The notes beneath the pieces were generated by a model that was not told the origin of the DNA, searched no databases, and saw nothing but the letters and a program-made list of their open reading frames with translations. The position numbers were made by a program, and so were the translations under genes. From the NCBI RefSeq assembly GCF_029024625.1, contig NZ_CP118953.1:1240001-1304000 (forward strand): a stretch of DNA of 64,000 nucleotides, in the 5' to 3' direction. How positions within the stretch are numbered: position 1 is the stretch's first letter; each line of letters opens with the position of its first letter. Shown here one piece after another: positions 38,914-49,117 of this stretch. This DNA comes from Staphylococcus chromogenes. Lineage in GTDB: Bacteria > Bacillota > Bacilli > Staphylococcales > Staphylococcaceae.

Positions 38914-39099
38914 GTGATTACGGAATCCAAAAAAAGAGCCATTTCACAGATTGATCAACTGATGAATCAATATTGTGAGCATTGTATGATTAAAACGCAT
39001 ATTCGTAAATCTCAAAATAAGACCCAAGCACATCATTTCTGTATTAGTGAATGTTCTGTTGGCAAACAAATACAACAATTAGGGAACGAATTACAATAG
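38914..39099 (+). CDS. Zinc-finger protein, YpeQ/DUF2602 family
   Basis: A 61-residue small protein with a CxxC (CEHC) and a second pair in [11 protein letters not shown], forming a likely zinc knuckle. It resembles Bacillus YpeQ. The function is unknown. The open frame extends to 38785, but no ribosome binding site serves that start. GTG 38914 lies 8 nt after AAAGGAG and is preferred to GTG 38908. cvfC follows 10 bp later. Confidence 0.72.
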   Translation: MITESKKRAISQIDQLMNQYCEHCMIKTHIRKSQNKTQAHHFCISECSVGKQIQQLGNELQ

Positions 39100-39109
39100 G
39101 AGGCGTATC

Positions 39110-40228
39110 ATGGAAATTGTTAAAGTAGAACCAACACCAAGTCCGAATACAATGAAAATTGTTTTATCGCAAAAACGTGAAGATCAAAAATCTAAAACAT
39201 ATACAGAGGTAAAAGAGGGCCAACCTGCATTTATAAATCAAATTTTAGAAATTGATGAGGTTAAATCAGTTTTTCATGTTCTAGATTTTATTGCTGTTGA
39301 TAAAATGCCTAAAGCAGATTGGGAAAAAATTTTGCCAAAAGTCACTGAAGTCATTAACGGTGAAAATTCAGAGACATCTACAACACCTGAACCTGATATT
39401 CATTTTGGTGAAATTAAAGTAGAATTACTCAAATTTAAAAATATTCCTTATCAAATCAAATTGACCTCAGGACAACAAGAATTACGGCAACAGCTCCCTG
39501 ATAACTTTATTCAAGCGATGAATACAGCCCAAAAACCAGAGGATAATGTTGTATTTTTGCGTAAATGGGACGCACTCGGAATTCGTTACGGAAACATGGA
39601 AGAGGTTATGAAAGAAGTTGAATCAGAAGTTCTCGCTTTATACCCAGATGATGTTTTAGATGAATATGTAAAAGCTGCACAAGCAACAGAAACATTCGTA
39701 CCTCAAAAAGAATATAAACATGTTACACTAGAGACGTATCAACATACTACAGACTGGAAATCACGGTTACGTATGTTGAAATCATTTCCTACACCTACTC
39801 AGGAAGACTATCCACTATTACAAGCGGCATTACACGAAGAAAAGGTACCTTTGAGACGTGAAGCTGTTGTTTTATTAAGTATGATAGAAGATAAAAATAC
39901 GCTACCTTATCTCTATGAAGGTTTAAATGATAAAAGTCCGGCAGTAAGACGAACTGCAGGAGATGGTCTTAGTGATTTAGGTTTTAAAGAGGCTTTACCT
40001 GAGATGGAAAAAGCACTCTCCGATTCACAAAAGATTGTACGTTGGCGTGCTGCGATGTTTATTTTCGATGAAGGTGGCGTTGAACAATTACCAAGTTTAA
40101 AAGCACATCAAAATGATGAAGCCTACGAGGTAAAGCTCCAAATTGAAATGGCTATTGCAAGAATCGAGAATGGTGAGGAAGCACTCGGAAGTGTGTGGAA
40201 ACAAATTGCTAATCGCAATAATAAATAA
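39110..40228 (+). CDS. cvfC: Conserved virulence factor C
   Basis: A 372-residue cytosolic protein related to Bacillus YpgR. The first 90 residues resemble the Nfu/NifU-N scaffold fold ([12 protein letters not shown]), but the cysteines expected for iron-sulphur carriage are absent. The C-terminal third is made of HEAT-like repeats ([45 protein letters not shown]). In S. aureus it was found in a silkworm virulence screen; its biochemical role is not established. GGAGG precedes the ATG. Confidence 0.85.
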   Translation: MEIVKVEPTPSPNTMKIVLSQKREDQKSKTYTEVKEGQPAFINQILEIDEVKSVFHVLDFIAVDKMPKADWEKILPKVTEVINGENSETSTTPEPDIHFGEIKVELLKFKNIPYQIKLTSGQQELRQQLPDNFIQAMNTAQKPEDNVVFLRKWDALGIRYGNMEEVMKEVESEVLALYPDDVLDEYVKAAQATETFVPQKEYKHVTLETYQHTTDWKSRLRMLKSFPTPTQEDYPLLQAALHEEKVPLRREAVVLLSMIEDKNTLPYLYEGLNDKSPAVRRTAGDGLSDLGFKEALPEMEKALSDSQKIVRWRAAMFIFDEGGVEQLPSLKAHQNDEAYEVKLQIEMAIARIENGEEALGSVWKQIANRNNK

Positions 40229-40246
40229 ATTGGGAGATGTTATTTT

Positions 40247-40687
40247 ATGAATGCTTATGATGCATATATGAAAGAACTTGCGACACAAATGCGCTCAGAA
40301 TTAACAGATAATGGGTTTAAAAGTCTTGAATCCGATCAAGCCGTGGAGGACTATATGAACACTGTCAATGAAGATGAAACGACATTCGTTGTCATTAATT
40401 CTACATGTGGCTGTGCTGCTGGTCTTGCTCGCCCTGCGGCTGTTGCCGTTGCGGAACAAAACGAGAAAAAGCCTACGCACAAAGTCACTGTATTTGCAGG
40501 CCAAGACAAAGAAGCGACAGCTAAGATGCGTGACTATATTCAACAAGTCCCTTCTAGCCCATCATATGCCTTATTTAAAGGCAACCAATTAGTCCATTTT
40601 ATCCCTCGTGAACATATCGAAGGCAGAGATATCAATGACATTGCCATGGATATCAAAGATGCGTTTGATACGCATTGTGATGCTTAA
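40247..40687 (+). CDS. Bacilliredoxin, BrxA/BrxB (YphP) family
   Basis: A thioredoxin-fold protein of 146 residues that removes bacillithiol from mixed disulphides. It has the family C-G-C motif in [14 protein letters not shown] (about 47-60). The helical N-terminus [19 protein letters not shown] is conserved. GGGAG precedes the ATG, 18 bp after cvfC. It is a functional partner of bshA (16.2 kb), which starts bacillithiol synthesis. I cannot tell BrxA from BrxB. Confidence 0.9.
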   Translation: MNAYDAYMKELATQMRSELTDNGFKSLESDQAVEDYMNTVNEDETTFVVINSTCGCAAGLARPAAVAVAEQNEKKPTHKVTVFAGQDKEATAKMRDYIQQVPSSPSYALFKGNQLVHFIPREHIEGRDINDIAMDIKDAFDTHCDA

Positions 40688-40797
40688 GCGCAGATAGCTA
40701 TTAAAAAAGCACACAAGACACAAAATTGAGTACTTAGATGTGTGCTCAATCAAAATTTCATTGGTTTTACTCTTATAAAGTTTTACTATTTATCAAG

Positions 40798-40843
40798 AAA
40801 AGTGAGTGACGGCATCAAAATCCAAGCCTTATCTCACTTTTTA
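40798..40843 (+). terminator. Probable terminator before thyA
   Basis: AAAAGTGAG (40798-40806) pairs with CTCACTTTT (40833-40841), with GGC/GCC inside the loop. TTAATTT follows. A second, weaker repeat AGCACACA/TGTGTGCT (40708-40746) precedes it. Confidence 0.6.
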
Positions 40844-40900
40844 ATTTATAATAAGAACTAAATAATTTATGATTGTTTATAAATGAAAGAGGTGACGACG

Positions 40901-41854
40901 ATGAATCCATTCGATCAAGCATATCATTCTTTATGTGAAGATATTTTAAATGCGGGTCTATCTAAAGATGATCGTACAAAGACTGGCACACTTTCAAAAT
41001 TTGGGCACCAGTTACGATTTAATTTAAAAGAAGGATTCCCGTTATTAACAACTAAGAAAGTTTCATTCAAATTAATAGCAACTGAATTAATATGGTTTAT
41101 ACGAGGAGATACTAATTTACGCTATTTGCTTCAGTATAACAACAATATTTGGAATGAGTGGGCCTTTGAAAAATATGTACAATCCGAGGACTATACTGGT
41201 CCTGATATGACAGATTTCGGACACCGTGCACTAAAAGATTCTAATTTCAACGAAGTCTATCAAGTAGAAATGTCCGAGTTTAAACAAAAAATCTTAAATG
41301 ACGATGACTTTATGCAAAAATACGGAGATTTAGGGAATGTATATGGTAAGCAATGGAGAAATTGGATTGGCCCCAACGGTCAACGTATTGATCAATTGAA
41401 AAATCTTATTGAGGGGATTAAAACAAATCCTAATTCTCGACGACACATTGTAAGTGCATGGAATCCCGCCGAAATTGATTCAATGGCATTACCCCCATGT
41501 CACACACTTTTTCAATTTTATGTCCAAGATAATACGTTAAGTTGTCAACTTTACCAAAGAAGTGCAGACATATTTCTAGGTGTTCCTTTTAATATCGCAA
41601 GCTATAGCTTACTTACACACTTAATTGCTAAAGAATGTGGCTTAGAGGTTGGGGAATTCATTCATACATTTGGAGATGCACATATTTACAGTAATCATAT
41701 TAATGCAGTAAAAACGCAATTATCACGTACGAGCTATCAACCGCCAACGTTAAAAATAAACACAGATAAGTCTATATTTGACATTGAATACGAGGATTTA
41801 GAAATCATTAATTATCAAAGTCATCCCATGATAAAAGCACCTATTGCTGTATAA
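40901..41854 (+). CDS. thyA: Thymidylate synthase
   Basis: Methylates dUMP to dTMP using methylene-tetrahydrofolate. The 317-residue protein has the catalytic cysteine motif [32 protein letters not shown], and the N-terminal [18 protein letters not shown] with the phosphate-binding arginine. GAGGTG serves the ATG at 40901; the earlier in-frame ATG at 40883 spans that site. dfrA follows 61 bp on, the usual coupling because thyA makes the dihydrofolate that dfrA recycles. Confidence 0.97.
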   Translation: MNPFDQAYHSLCEDILNAGLSKDDRTKTGTLSKFGHQLRFNLKEGFPLLTTKKVSFKLIATELIWFIRGDTNLRYLLQYNNNIWNEWAFEKYVQSEDYTGPDMTDFGHRALKDSNFNEVYQVEMSEFKQKILNDDDFMQKYGDLGNVYGKQWRNWIGPNGQRIDQLKNLIEGIKTNPNSRRHIVSAWNPAEIDSMALPPCHTLFQFYVQDNTLSCQLYQRSADIFLGVPFNIASYSLLTHLIAKECGLEVGEFIHTFGDAHIYSNHINAVKTQLSRTSYQPPTLKINTDKSIFDIEYEDLEIINYQSHPMIKAPIAV

Positions 41855-41897
41855 TCATAATGTAAAAACAAGTTTATTTTAATTAATAAGGAAATAA

Positions 41898-42392
<495 letters not shown>

Positions 42393-42409
42393 TCTTGGAG
42401 GTCACACAC

Positions 42410-43255
42410 ATGCAACGTATTATAGTAACTGATTCAACATCAGATTTAGATCAAACATACTTGGCAGAGAATAATATTCATATTGTTCCGCTAAGTGTCA
42501 CAGTGAATGGAAAATCCTATATCGATCAAGAGGAAATTTCCTCAGAAGAATTTATTCAATTTTTAGATAATGACGAGAATGATTTAAAAACAAGTCAACC
42601 CCCATTAGGACAATTTGTTGAAACGTATGAAACGTTGACTAAAGATGGCGCTGAAGTCATTAGTATCCATTTATCTTCTGGACTAAGTGGAACGTACCAA
42701 ACTGCCGTTCAAGCTAGCGAAATGGTAGACGGCAAAGTGACTGTTATTGACTCAAAATCAATTGCCTATGGCTTAGGCTATCAAATCCAACATATCGTCG
42801 AATGGCTAAATGAAGGATTATCGACTGAAGTTATTTTGGATAAAATTCAACAATTGCAAAAGAATATTATGCTTTATGTTGTGATAGGCAAGTTAGATCG
42901 TCTTATCAAAGGTGGACGAATTAGCAAAACAAAAGGGATGCTCGGCAATCTCATGAAAATCAAACCAATTGGCGTTTTAAACGATGGTAATTTAGAATTG
43001 GTTCACAGTTCGAGAACTCAAGGCGCTTGTGCTAAATATATCGCTAAAGATTTAGCATCCTTTTTAGGAAATGATAAAATAAAATCTGTTGCTATTTCTC
43101 ATGCGAATGCTGTGGATTTTTTAGACAAAGTTAAAGAAAAATTAGATGAGACTTTTAGTTTTTCGAATTTCCATACAAGTTTCACAACACCTGTGATTTC
43201 AACGCATACAGGCACAGGTGCCATTGGACTTGTTGTTTTAAAGGAACAAAATTAA
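42410..43255 (+). CDS. DegV family fatty-acid-binding protein
   Basis: Likely a FakB-type carrier that presents a fatty acid to FakA kinase so exogenous fatty acids enter phospholipids. The 281-residue protein has the N-terminal [29 protein letters not shown] (about 90-105), and the C-terminal [12 protein letters not shown], the DegV pattern of Thr, Ser and His lining the lipid head pocket. In S. aureus two DegV-type FakB proteins exist; this locus position next to dfrA is conserved. Which one it matches is not decided here. Confidence 0.88.
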   Translation: MQRIIVTDSTSDLDQTYLAENNIHIVPLSVTVNGKSYIDQEEISSEEFIQFLDNDENDLKTSQPPLGQFVETYETLTKDGAEVISIHLSSGLSGTYQTAVQASEMVDGKVTVIDSKSIAYGLGYQIQHIVEWLNEGLSTEVILDKIQQLQKNIMLYVVIGKLDRLIKGGRISKTKGMLGNLMKIKPIGVLNDGNLELVHSSRTQGACAKYIAKDLASFLGNDKIKSVAISHANAVDFLDKVKEKLDETFSFSNFHTSFTTPVISTHTGTGAIGLVVLKEQN

Positions 43256-43273
43256 TTAAAGCGAGGTAATGTT

Positions 43274-43801
43274 ATGGCAATTGCAACATTCGCTGGAGGA
43301 TGTTTTTGGTGTCTAGTTAAGCCTTTTGATACTTACGACGGGGTCCACTCTGTGGTTTCAGGGTATAGCGGGGGACATGTTGAAAACCCGACTTATGAAC
43401 AAGTTTGTTCAGATACAACTGGTCATGTAGAAGCCGTACAAATCGACTTTGACCCTGAAATCATAAGTTATAAAGACTTATTGGATGTTTACTTTAAAAC
43501 ATTTGATCCAACTGACAATGGAGGTCAATTTTTTGATAGAGGTGAACATTACCGTCCGGTTATTTTTTACCATGATGAAGCACAAAAATCTCAAGCGCTT
43601 GATAAGATTAAAGCTTTAAATGAAGCCAAAATATTTAATCAACCGGTCATTACACCTGTTGAACCTTATCAAAACTTTTATCCAGCAGAAGAATATCATC
43701 AAAATTACTACCGTAAAAACCCAATGCATTATGCACAGTATCAGCTTGGTTCTGGGCGAAAAGCTTTTATAGATCGACATTGGAGTGATCAAAATGATTA
43801 A
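43274..43801 (+). CDS. msrA: Peptide methionine (S)-S-oxide reductase MsrA
   Basis: Repairs S-epimers of methionine sulphoxide. The 175-residue protein has the catalytic Cys10 in GGCFWC, followed by [26 protein letters not shown] and [15 protein letters not shown]. It lacks the two C-terminal recycling cysteines found in E. coli MsrA but has Cys13 and another internal Cys. It corresponds to the staphylococcal paralog beside msrB. It overlaps msrB by 8 nt. Confidence 0.94.
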   Translation: MAIATFAGGCFWCLVKPFDTYDGVHSVVSGYSGGHVENPTYEQVCSDTTGHVEAVQIDFDPEIISYKDLLDVYFKTFDPTDNGGQFFDRGEHYRPVIFYHDEAQKSQALDKIKALNEAKIFNQPVITPVEPYQNFYPAEEYHQNYYRKNPMHYAQYQLGSGRKAFIDRHWSDQND

Positions 43802-44222
43802 AAAAGATAAAAAAGATTTAACAGATTTAGAATATTTAGTAACCCAACAAGATGGAACCGAACCTCCATTTGAAAATGAATATTGGAATCATTATGATAA
43901 GGGTATCTATGTTGATAAAATCTCAGGTAAACCTCTATTTACATCAGAGGATAAATTCGAATCGAATTGCGGATGGCCTAGCTTTTCAAAAGCAATTGAT
44001 GACGAAGATATTATTGAACTTGTTGATAAATCGTTTGGAATGATTCGTACAGAAGTGCGTTCAGAAACAAGTAATAGTCATCTTGGTCATGTCTTTAATG
44101 ATGGACCCCGTGAACGTGGGGGATTACGCTATTGTATTAATTCAGCGGCCATCCAATTTATCCCATATGACAAACTTGAAGAACTTGGTTACGGAGATTT
44201 AATTCAGCATTTTGAACAATAA
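43794..44222 (+). CDS. msrB: Peptide methionine (R)-S-oxide reductase MsrB
   Basis: Repairs the R-epimer, completing the pair with MsrA. The 142-residue protein has the catalytic Cys in [14 protein letters not shown], plus CGWPSF and [10 protein letters not shown]. The two CxxC zinc pairs of the other MsrB class are missing, as in S. aureus MsrB. The start was set to ATG 43794 because an in-frame TTG three codons upstream has no site. crr follows 14 bp later. Confidence 0.95.
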   Translation: MIKKDKKDLTDLEYLVTQQDGTEPPFENEYWNHYDKGIYVDKISGKPLFTSEDKFESNCGWPSFSKAIDDEDIIELVDKSFGMIRTEVRSETSNSHLGHVFNDGPRERGGLRYCINSAAIQFIPYDKLEELGYGDLIQHFEQ

Positions 44223-44236
44223 AGGAGCGATGAAGG

Positions 44237-44737
44237 ATGTTTAAGAAATTATTTGGAAAAGGTAATGAAGCGAGTAAAGAAGTTGAAGTGTTTACACCGA
44301 TAAGTGGAGATTACGTCAAAATTGAAGATATTCCCGATCCTGTATTTGCACAAAAGATGATGGGCGAAGGATTCGGTGTAAAACCATCTGAGGGAATTGT
44401 TGTTTCACCTATTTCAGGTGTTGTAGACAATGTTTTCCCAACAAAACATGCGATTGGTCTTAAAGCAGACAATGGCATCGAAGTTTTAGTACACATCGGT
44501 TTAGATACTGTTCAACTTAATGGTGAAGGATTTAAAACTTTTGTGGAAAGTGGTGACCACGTGAACGTGGGTGATAAATTAGTAGAATTCGATATGAATT
44601 ATATCGATGAACATGCTAAATCAACAATTTCACCTGTCATTATTACAAATACAGATCAAACAGAGCATCTTGAAATTTTGGATGCGACAACTTTAACAAA
44701 AGGTGAAACTAAAGTAATTGACGTAACGGTGAAATAA
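44237..44737 (+). CDS. crr: PTS glucose-type IIA protein
   Basis: A soluble phosphocarrier for sugar uptake through glucose-family permeases. The 166-residue protein has the two active-site histidines H71 ([11 protein letters not shown]) and H86 ([14 protein letters not shown]) and the IIA-Glc fold. It is a free-standing IIA, not fused to IIBC. It is preceded by AAAGGAG and followed by yozE with a one-base overlap. The cluster msrA-msrB-crr-yozE is conserved in S. aureus. Confidence 0.94.
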   Translation: MFKKLFGKGNEASKEVEVFTPISGDYVKIEDIPDPVFAQKMMGEGFGVKPSEGIVVSPISGVVDNVFPTKHAIGLKADNGIEVLVHIGLDTVQLNGEGFKTFVESGDHVNVGDKLVEFDMNYIDEHAKSTISPVIITNTDQTEHLEILDATTLTKGETKVIDVTVK

Positions 44738-44958
44738 TGAAAGATGCTTCTTTTTATCATTTCCTCCTCACCGTTAGAGGACGACCAAATGACGAAGGTG
44801 CCTTTGCTGAAATGGCGTACCAAGATTTAGACTTTCCTAAACATGAAAATGATTTTAATGTCTTATCTGAATATATTGAAACTGAAGGCAATTATACGTT
44901 ATCCATGTCGATTTTTGATGGTTTGTTTGACGAATATAAAGAATGGCTTCAATTTTAA
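44737..44958 (+). CDS. yozE: UPF0346 protein, YozE family
   Basis: A 73-residue acidic, helical protein of unknown role, matching YozE/UPF0346 ([43 protein letters not shown]). Its ATG shares an A with the crr stop codon (TAATG), so it is likely translated by reinitiation. A terminator follows. Confidence 0.85.
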   Translation: MKDASFYHFLLTVRGRPNDEGAFAEMAYQDLDFPKHENDFNVLSEYIETEGNYTLSMSIFDGLFDEYKEWLQF

Positions 44959-45017
44959 AATTGCCCTAGAGATGAAGATATATGGATGCCAATTGATATC
45001 ATTTCAAGTCTAAATTT

Positions 45018-45076
45018 GAGGAGTGAGACGAAGAAATCAAATCCTTAGATGATTGATTTCACGCTCACTCCTTTTC
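45018..45076 (+). terminator. Terminator after yozE
   Basis: GGAGTGAG pairs with CTCACTCC, extended inside by CG and GAAATCA/TGATTTC, then TTTTCTTTT. It is a long-armed stem. Confidence 0.85.
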
Positions 45077-45105
45077 TTTTACATATAAAATAAAGGGGTG
45101 TTTTA

Positions 45106-46545
45106 ATGTTGCCTCCAAAAGAGAAAACACATTCAAAAGAAAAAAAATACGTATCCTTATCCCATTTTATTATGGGAATTGTATTAACTTTTATTTTAAC
45201 AGCACTACTCATTTTTGGCGGTATTTATTTATGGCATCAAAAGTCTCAAAATCAACAAGTAAGTGCCAATAGCGAAAAATTAAGTAAAGTCTATGAAACG
45301 CTCGCCAATGATTATTATCAAACACCAAATAAAGATAAATTATTAGAAAATGCGATTAATGGTATGACAAAAGGGTTAAAAGACCCATATACAGAATACA
45401 TTTCAAAAGATAAAACAACAGCTTTTAATGAAGACGTCACAGGTGATTTTGTAGGGATTGGTGCAGAGATGCAACAAAAAGGGAATCAAATTATGATTAC
45501 GAGTCCAATGAAAGCATCACCTGCAGAAAAAGCTGGACTAAAACCTAAAGACATATTAAAAGCAGTGAATGGGAAACCTGTAAAAGGAAAAACTTTAAAC
45601 GAGATTATTCCTCAAATTCGCGGTAAAAAAGGAACGAAAGTTACCCTTAAGATTCAACGTGGCTCTGAATCAAAAGATTTTACAGTAGAACGTGATACAA
45701 TTCATGTCAAAAGTGTCGAAGTCGAGAAAAAGGGCAATATCACTGTGTTTAAAGTCAACAAATTCCAAGAAGGAACTTCCGGTGAATTAAAATCAGCCAT
45801 CCAAAAAGCACAGCAATCTGGCGCAAAAAATATCTTGATAGATTTAAGAAATAATCCTGGAGGCCTATTGGATGAAGCTGTTAAAATGTCCAATATTTTT
45901 CTAAAAAAAGATGAACCCGTTCTTTATTTAGAAAAAGGAAAACAAACTGAAGCCGTTAAAACTTCAAATGAACCCTTAAAAAATGTAAATGATTTAAACA
46001 TTTCTGTATTAGTCAATGAGGGTTCAGCAAGTGCATCTGAAATTTTTACGGGTGCGATGAAAGATCATAAAATTGCTAAAATATATGGAACAAAAACCTT
46101 TGGTAAAGGCATTGTACAAACGACACGCGAACTTGAAGATGGGTCAATTTTAAAATTTACTGAAATGAAATGGTTAACACCTAACAAACAATACATCCAT
46201 GGCAAAGGTATCCAGCCAGACGTCAAAGTCGCTGGCGCTGATTTTGAAAATTTAAATGTCATTCCATCAGATCAAACATTTAAAATGGGTGATACGAACA
46301 CTCATGTGAAATCTATTAAAATCGGCTTAGATGCTTTAGGTTATTCATCTGGCACACAAAATGAACAATTTGATTCAAGATTACAAGAAACTATTAAAAA
46401 ATTCCAAAGTACATATGACCTTAATATCACAGGAGAATTTGATAAGCAAACCAATCAAAAATTTACTGAATTATTAGTTGAAAAAGCTTCAAAAGAAGAT
46501 CCGATGTTAGAAAAAACGATTCAAAAATTAAAGGAGCATAAATGA
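45106..46545 (+). CDS. ctpA: Carboxyl-terminal processing protease CtpA
   Basis: An S41 family serine protease anchored in the membrane and acting at the cell wall interface. The 479-residue protein has a signal-anchor helix (about 22-43), a PDZ domain (about 100-190), and the peptidase domain with NPGGLL and the Ser-Lys dyad in NEGSASASEIFTGA ... TKTFGKGIVQ. A C-terminal peptidoglycan-binding helical domain (VKSIKIGLDALGYSSG... to FQSTYDLNITGEFDKQT) follows. Its stop overlaps the next ATG by 4 nt. Confidence 0.95.
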   Translation: MLPPKEKTHSKEKKYVSLSHFIMGIVLTFILTALLIFGGIYLWHQKSQNQQVSANSEKLSKVYETLANDYYQTPNKDKLLENAINGMTKGLKDPYTEYISKDKTTAFNEDVTGDFVGIGAEMQQKGNQIMITSPMKASPAEKAGLKPKDILKAVNGKPVKGKTLNEIIPQIRGKKGTKVTLKIQRGSESKDFTVERDTIHVKSVEVEKKGNITVFKVNKFQEGTSGELKSAIQKAQQSGAKNILIDLRNNPGGLLDEAVKMSNIFLKKDEPVLYLEKGKQTEAVKTSNEPLKNVNDLNISVLVNEGSASASEIFTGAMKDHKIAKIYGTKTFGKGIVQTTRELEDGSILKFTEMKWLTPNKQYIHGKGIQPDVKVAGADFENLNVIPSDQTFKMGDTNTHVKSIKIGLDALGYSSGTQNEQFDSRLQETIKKFQSTYDLNITGEFDKQTNQKFTELLVEKASKEDPMLEKTIQKLKEHK

Positions 46546-47054
46546 TGATACGACTTGCTACTTACGCTGAAATCGATATTATAGAAACGTTAACTGAAGA
46601 AGCCAAAGTTCTCATGTTAGAAGATCAAAACCCACAATGGGATCATCGCTACCCTTTAAAAACACATTTTGAACGTGATATTGAAGCAAATAGTATGTAT
46701 GTTATTGATGAAGACAAGACAATTAAGGGGTTTATCGTCATCGATCAAAAAGCACCAGATTGGTACAATAGTATTCAATGGCCAAGTGACATTTCAAATG
46801 CTTATGTGATTCATCGACTGGTGGCTTCTCCTAAATATAAAGGGAGTGCACAACGTATGATGGATTTTGCTGAAAACTTAGCGCGTCAACATGACGTAGA
46901 TATATTACTTACAGATACTTTTTCATTAAATGAAAGAGCTCAGAAATTATTCCCAAAAAATGGCTTTATCATGACAGGCGAAATGACCAGTAATGAATTT
47001 CCTTTTGATAAAGGTGAACCATTTTATGCTTACTACAAAAATTTGAACGAATAG
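46542..47054 (+). CDS. GNAT family N-acetyltransferase
   Basis: A 170-residue acetyl-CoA-dependent transferase of unknown substrate. The acetyl-CoA binding segment is VIHRLVASPKYKGSAQRMMDFAENLARQ, and the C-terminal block LNERAQKLFPKNGFIMTGE is typical of GNAT. It is coupled to ctpA by ATGA and sits 9 bp before murG, suggesting one envelope-linked transcript. The RimI/YjcK-like type is possible. Confidence 0.85.
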   Translation: MMIRLATYAEIDIIETLTEEAKVLMLEDQNPQWDHRYPLKTHFERDIEANSMYVIDEDKTIKGFIVIDQKAPDWYNSIQWPSDISNAYVIHRLVASPKYKGSAQRMMDFAENLARQHDVDILLTDTFSLNERAQKLFPKNGFIMTGEMTSNEFPFDKGEPFYAYYKNLNE

Positions 47055-47063
47055 AGGGTTAAT

Positions 47064-48134
47064 ATGGTAAAAATAGCATTTACTGGAGGCGGTACAGTCG
47101 GTCACGTCTCAGTTAATTTAAGTCTTATCCCTACAGCTAAAGCTTCTGGATATGAAACATTTTATATAGGTTCAAAAACCGGGATAGAACGAGAAATGAT
47201 TACATCTCAACTTCCGAATACGCCTTATTTTGCGATATCGAGCGGAAAATTAAGAAGATACCTCTCTTTTGAAAACGCTAAAGATATTTTCAAAGTCCTC
47301 AAGGGTATTAACGATGCAAGACGTATTCTCAAAAAGGAAAAACCTGATATCGTCTTCTCTAAAGGAGGCTTTGTATCAGTTCCAGTGGTATTAGCAGCAA
47401 AATCTTTAAATATACCTACAATTATTCATGAATCAGATTTAACGCCTGGTTTAGCGAATAAAATAAGTATGAAATTTGCAAAAAAAATGTATGTCACATT
47501 TGAAGAAACTTTAAAATATGTGCCTGAAGGACGTGCAGATTTTGTTGGAGCAACTATTCGTGAAGATTTAAAAAATGGTAGCCCTGAACGTGGTTATCAA
47601 TTAACAGGTTTTGATGCCAATAAAAAAGTACTGCTCGTTATGGGAGGAAGTATGGGGAGCCAAAAGATTAATGAAGCTATACGCGGTCAATTAGAGCGAC
47701 TCCTTACTACTTACCAAATTGTACATCTCACTGGCAAGAATCTTAAAGATGCTTCAATTCAAAAACCAGGATATGTTCAATTTGAATTTTTAAAAGAAGA
47801 TTTAACTGACATTTTAGCGATTACAGATACAGTTATTTCACGTGCAGGATCGAATGCAATTTATGAATTTTTAACTTTAAAAATCCCAATGTTGCTTATT
47901 CCACTTGGATTAGACCAATCCCGAGGGGACCAAATTGATAATGCAAAATACTTTGAAAAACAAGGCTATGCCTCTATGATCGATGAATCTGAATTAAATG
48001 CTGAAACTTTATATCCGGCATTAGAAAAAATTGAAAATACGCGCACGCAAATTATTCACAACATGGATAATTTTAAAGAGAGCCTAACGAAAGAACAATT
48101 GCTCAATAAAATCATTCAAGACGCTAAATCATAA
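47064..48134 (+). CDS. murG: UDP-GlcNAc:lipid I GlcNAc transferase MurG
   Basis: Makes lipid II, the last cytosolic peptidoglycan precursor. The 356-residue GT28 protein has GGGTVGHVSVNLSLIP (the Gram-positive variant of the GGTGGH loop), HESDLTPGLANKI, MGGSMGSQKINE, and the UDP-GlcNAc site SRAGSNAIYEFLTLKIPMLLIPLGLDQSRGDQ. It lies outside the dcw cluster, as in staphylococci. PAP2 follows 14 bp on. Confidence 0.96.
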   Translation: MVKIAFTGGGTVGHVSVNLSLIPTAKASGYETFYIGSKTGIEREMITSQLPNTPYFAISSGKLRRYLSFENAKDIFKVLKGINDARRILKKEKPDIVFSKGGFVSVPVVLAAKSLNIPTIIHESDLTPGLANKISMKFAKKMYVTFEETLKYVPEGRADFVGATIREDLKNGSPERGYQLTGFDANKKVLLVMGGSMGSQKINEAIRGQLERLLTTYQIVHLTGKNLKDASIQKPGYVQFEFLKEDLTDILAITDTVISRAGSNAIYEFLTLKIPMLLIPLGLDQSRGDQIDNAKYFEKQGYASMIDESELNAETLYPALEKIENTRTQIIHNMDNFKESLTKEQLLNKIIQDAKS

Positions 48135-48148
48135 GGAGGGATAAATGT

Positions 48149-48763
48149 ATGAACCATTGGAAACGCATCTCATTGCTTATTGTATTTGCATTAATTTTTG
48201 CGGTTATCGCAATGTTCCATGAATCAAGGTTAGGAAAGTGGATTGACACAGAAGTATACGAATTTATTTATTCCTCCGAAAGTTTTATCTCTACTTCTAT
48301 TTTCTTTGGAGCAACACAAATCGGTGAAGTATGGGCAATGATGTGTCTCTCGCTGTTAACAGTCGCGCTATTAATGTTTTATAAATATAAAATCGAAGCG
48401 TTATTTTTCGCTTTAACAATGATGGTTTCAGGAGCAACAAATCCAATCCTCAAAAATATATTTGATAGGGAACGTCCAACTATTTTAAGACTGATCGATA
48501 TATCTGGATTTAGTTTTCCAAGTGGCCATGCGATGGGGTCAACTGCTTTCTTCGGTAGTTTGATTTACGTGAGCCACAGAATTCTGAAAGGTAAATCTAA
48601 AGGTGTCGTCATTGCACTTTGTGCTTTAATGATATTGTTAATTTCAACTTCACGTGTCTATTTAGGTGTCCATTATCCAACTGATATCATTGCTGGAATT
48701 ATTGGGGGCATTTTCTGTATACTCCTTACACAATTAATGTTAAGAAAACCCTTAAAACTATAA
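48149..48763 (+). CDS. PAP2-family membrane phosphatase (PgpB-like)
   Basis: Likely a lipid phosphatase for undecaprenyl or phosphatidylglycerol phosphates. The 204-residue protein has about five or six membrane helices and all three PAP2 motifs: KNIFDRERP, FPSGHAMGS and SRVYLGVHYPTDIIAG. AAGGAGGG precedes the ATG. Its neighbour position before arlR is kept in S. aureus, where the gene is annotated pgpB. The specific substrate is inferred. Confidence 0.9.
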   Translation: MNHWKRISLLIVFALIFAVIAMFHESRLGKWIDTEVYEFIYSSESFISTSIFFGATQIGEVWAMMCLSLLTVALLMFYKYKIEALFFALTMMVSGATNPILKNIFDRERPTILRLIDISGFSFPSGHAMGSTAFFGSLIYVSHRILKGKSKGVVIALCALMILLISTSRVYLGVHYPTDIIAGIIGGIFCILLTQLMLRKPLKL

Positions 48764-48774
48764 TACTTTTCGAG

Positions 48775-48818
48775 ACGATGAAGGAACAATCTATTTTAGA
48801 TGACCTTCATCGTTATTT
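48775..48818 (+). terminator. Terminator after the PAP2 gene
   Basis: ACGATGAAGG (48775-48784) pairs with CCTTCATCGT (48804-48813) around a 19-nt loop, followed by TATTTAT. A stronger second terminator lies 40 bp further and is shared with the small RNA gene. Confidence 0.65.
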
Positions 48819-48852
48819 ATATCTTCACGTTTATGGGTTAAATAAGAGTAGA

Positions 48853-49010
48853 TAAAAAAAACTGCCACACCTTCGTGTGACAGTTTTAATTTAACGTTTA
48901 ATCAAAACGACTATTTTTATACGGGCATATAAAAGGGGATAGTACTTGAAAATGACTCAATCAAAAGAACGAATTGTAGTGGGGGGTCGTTGCGATTGAT
49001 AATCATTTTC
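48853..49010 (-). ncRNA. isrR: IsrR-like Fur-regulated small RNA
   Basis: A minus-strand unit of about 158 nt. It has a near-consensus promoter (TTGACA, 16 bp, TATAAT) overlaid by two Fur boxes, and ends at a strong hairpin with eight T on the minus strand. The body has no ribosome-bound reading frame I can support. It carries three cytosine runs: C6 at 48986-48981, C4 at 48938-48935 and C3 at 48925-48923. S. aureus IsrR is a Fur-repressed sRNA between the PAP2 (pgpB) gene and arlR, with C-rich segments that block translation of iron-using proteins such as nitrate respiration enzymes. Position, size, control and C-rich runs all match. RNA ends are estimated. Confidence 0.88.
48854..48889. terminator. 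Bidirectional terminator, isrR and PAP2 gene
   Basis: AAAACTG-C-CACAC pairs with GTGTG-A-CAGTTTT around CTTC. A8 on the left serves as the U-run for the minus-strand sRNA, and TTTTAATTT on the right is a weaker stop for the plus strand. Confidence 0.88.
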
Positions 49011-49044
49011 AATTACATTATACCTTACTGAGAATGATTGTCAA
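48997..49044 (-). promoter_or_regulatory. isrR promoter with two Fur boxes
   Basis: On the minus strand -35 TTGACA (49044-49039) and -10 TATAAT (49022-49017) are 16 bp apart. Plus-strand TGAGAAT-G-ATTGTCA (49029-49043) covers the -35, and TGATAAT-C-ATTTTCA (48997-49011) covers the start point. They match the 7-1-7 Fur consensus TGATAAT-N-ATTATCA at 12 and 13 of 14 fixed positions. Iron would therefore repress transcription. Confidence 0.87.
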
Positions 49045-49117
49045 TTAAAACTGTAAAATTTTTTGAAAAACTTTAATCTCTGTACTTTTTACCCTATGAT
49101 TAAGAAGAGGTGACATC

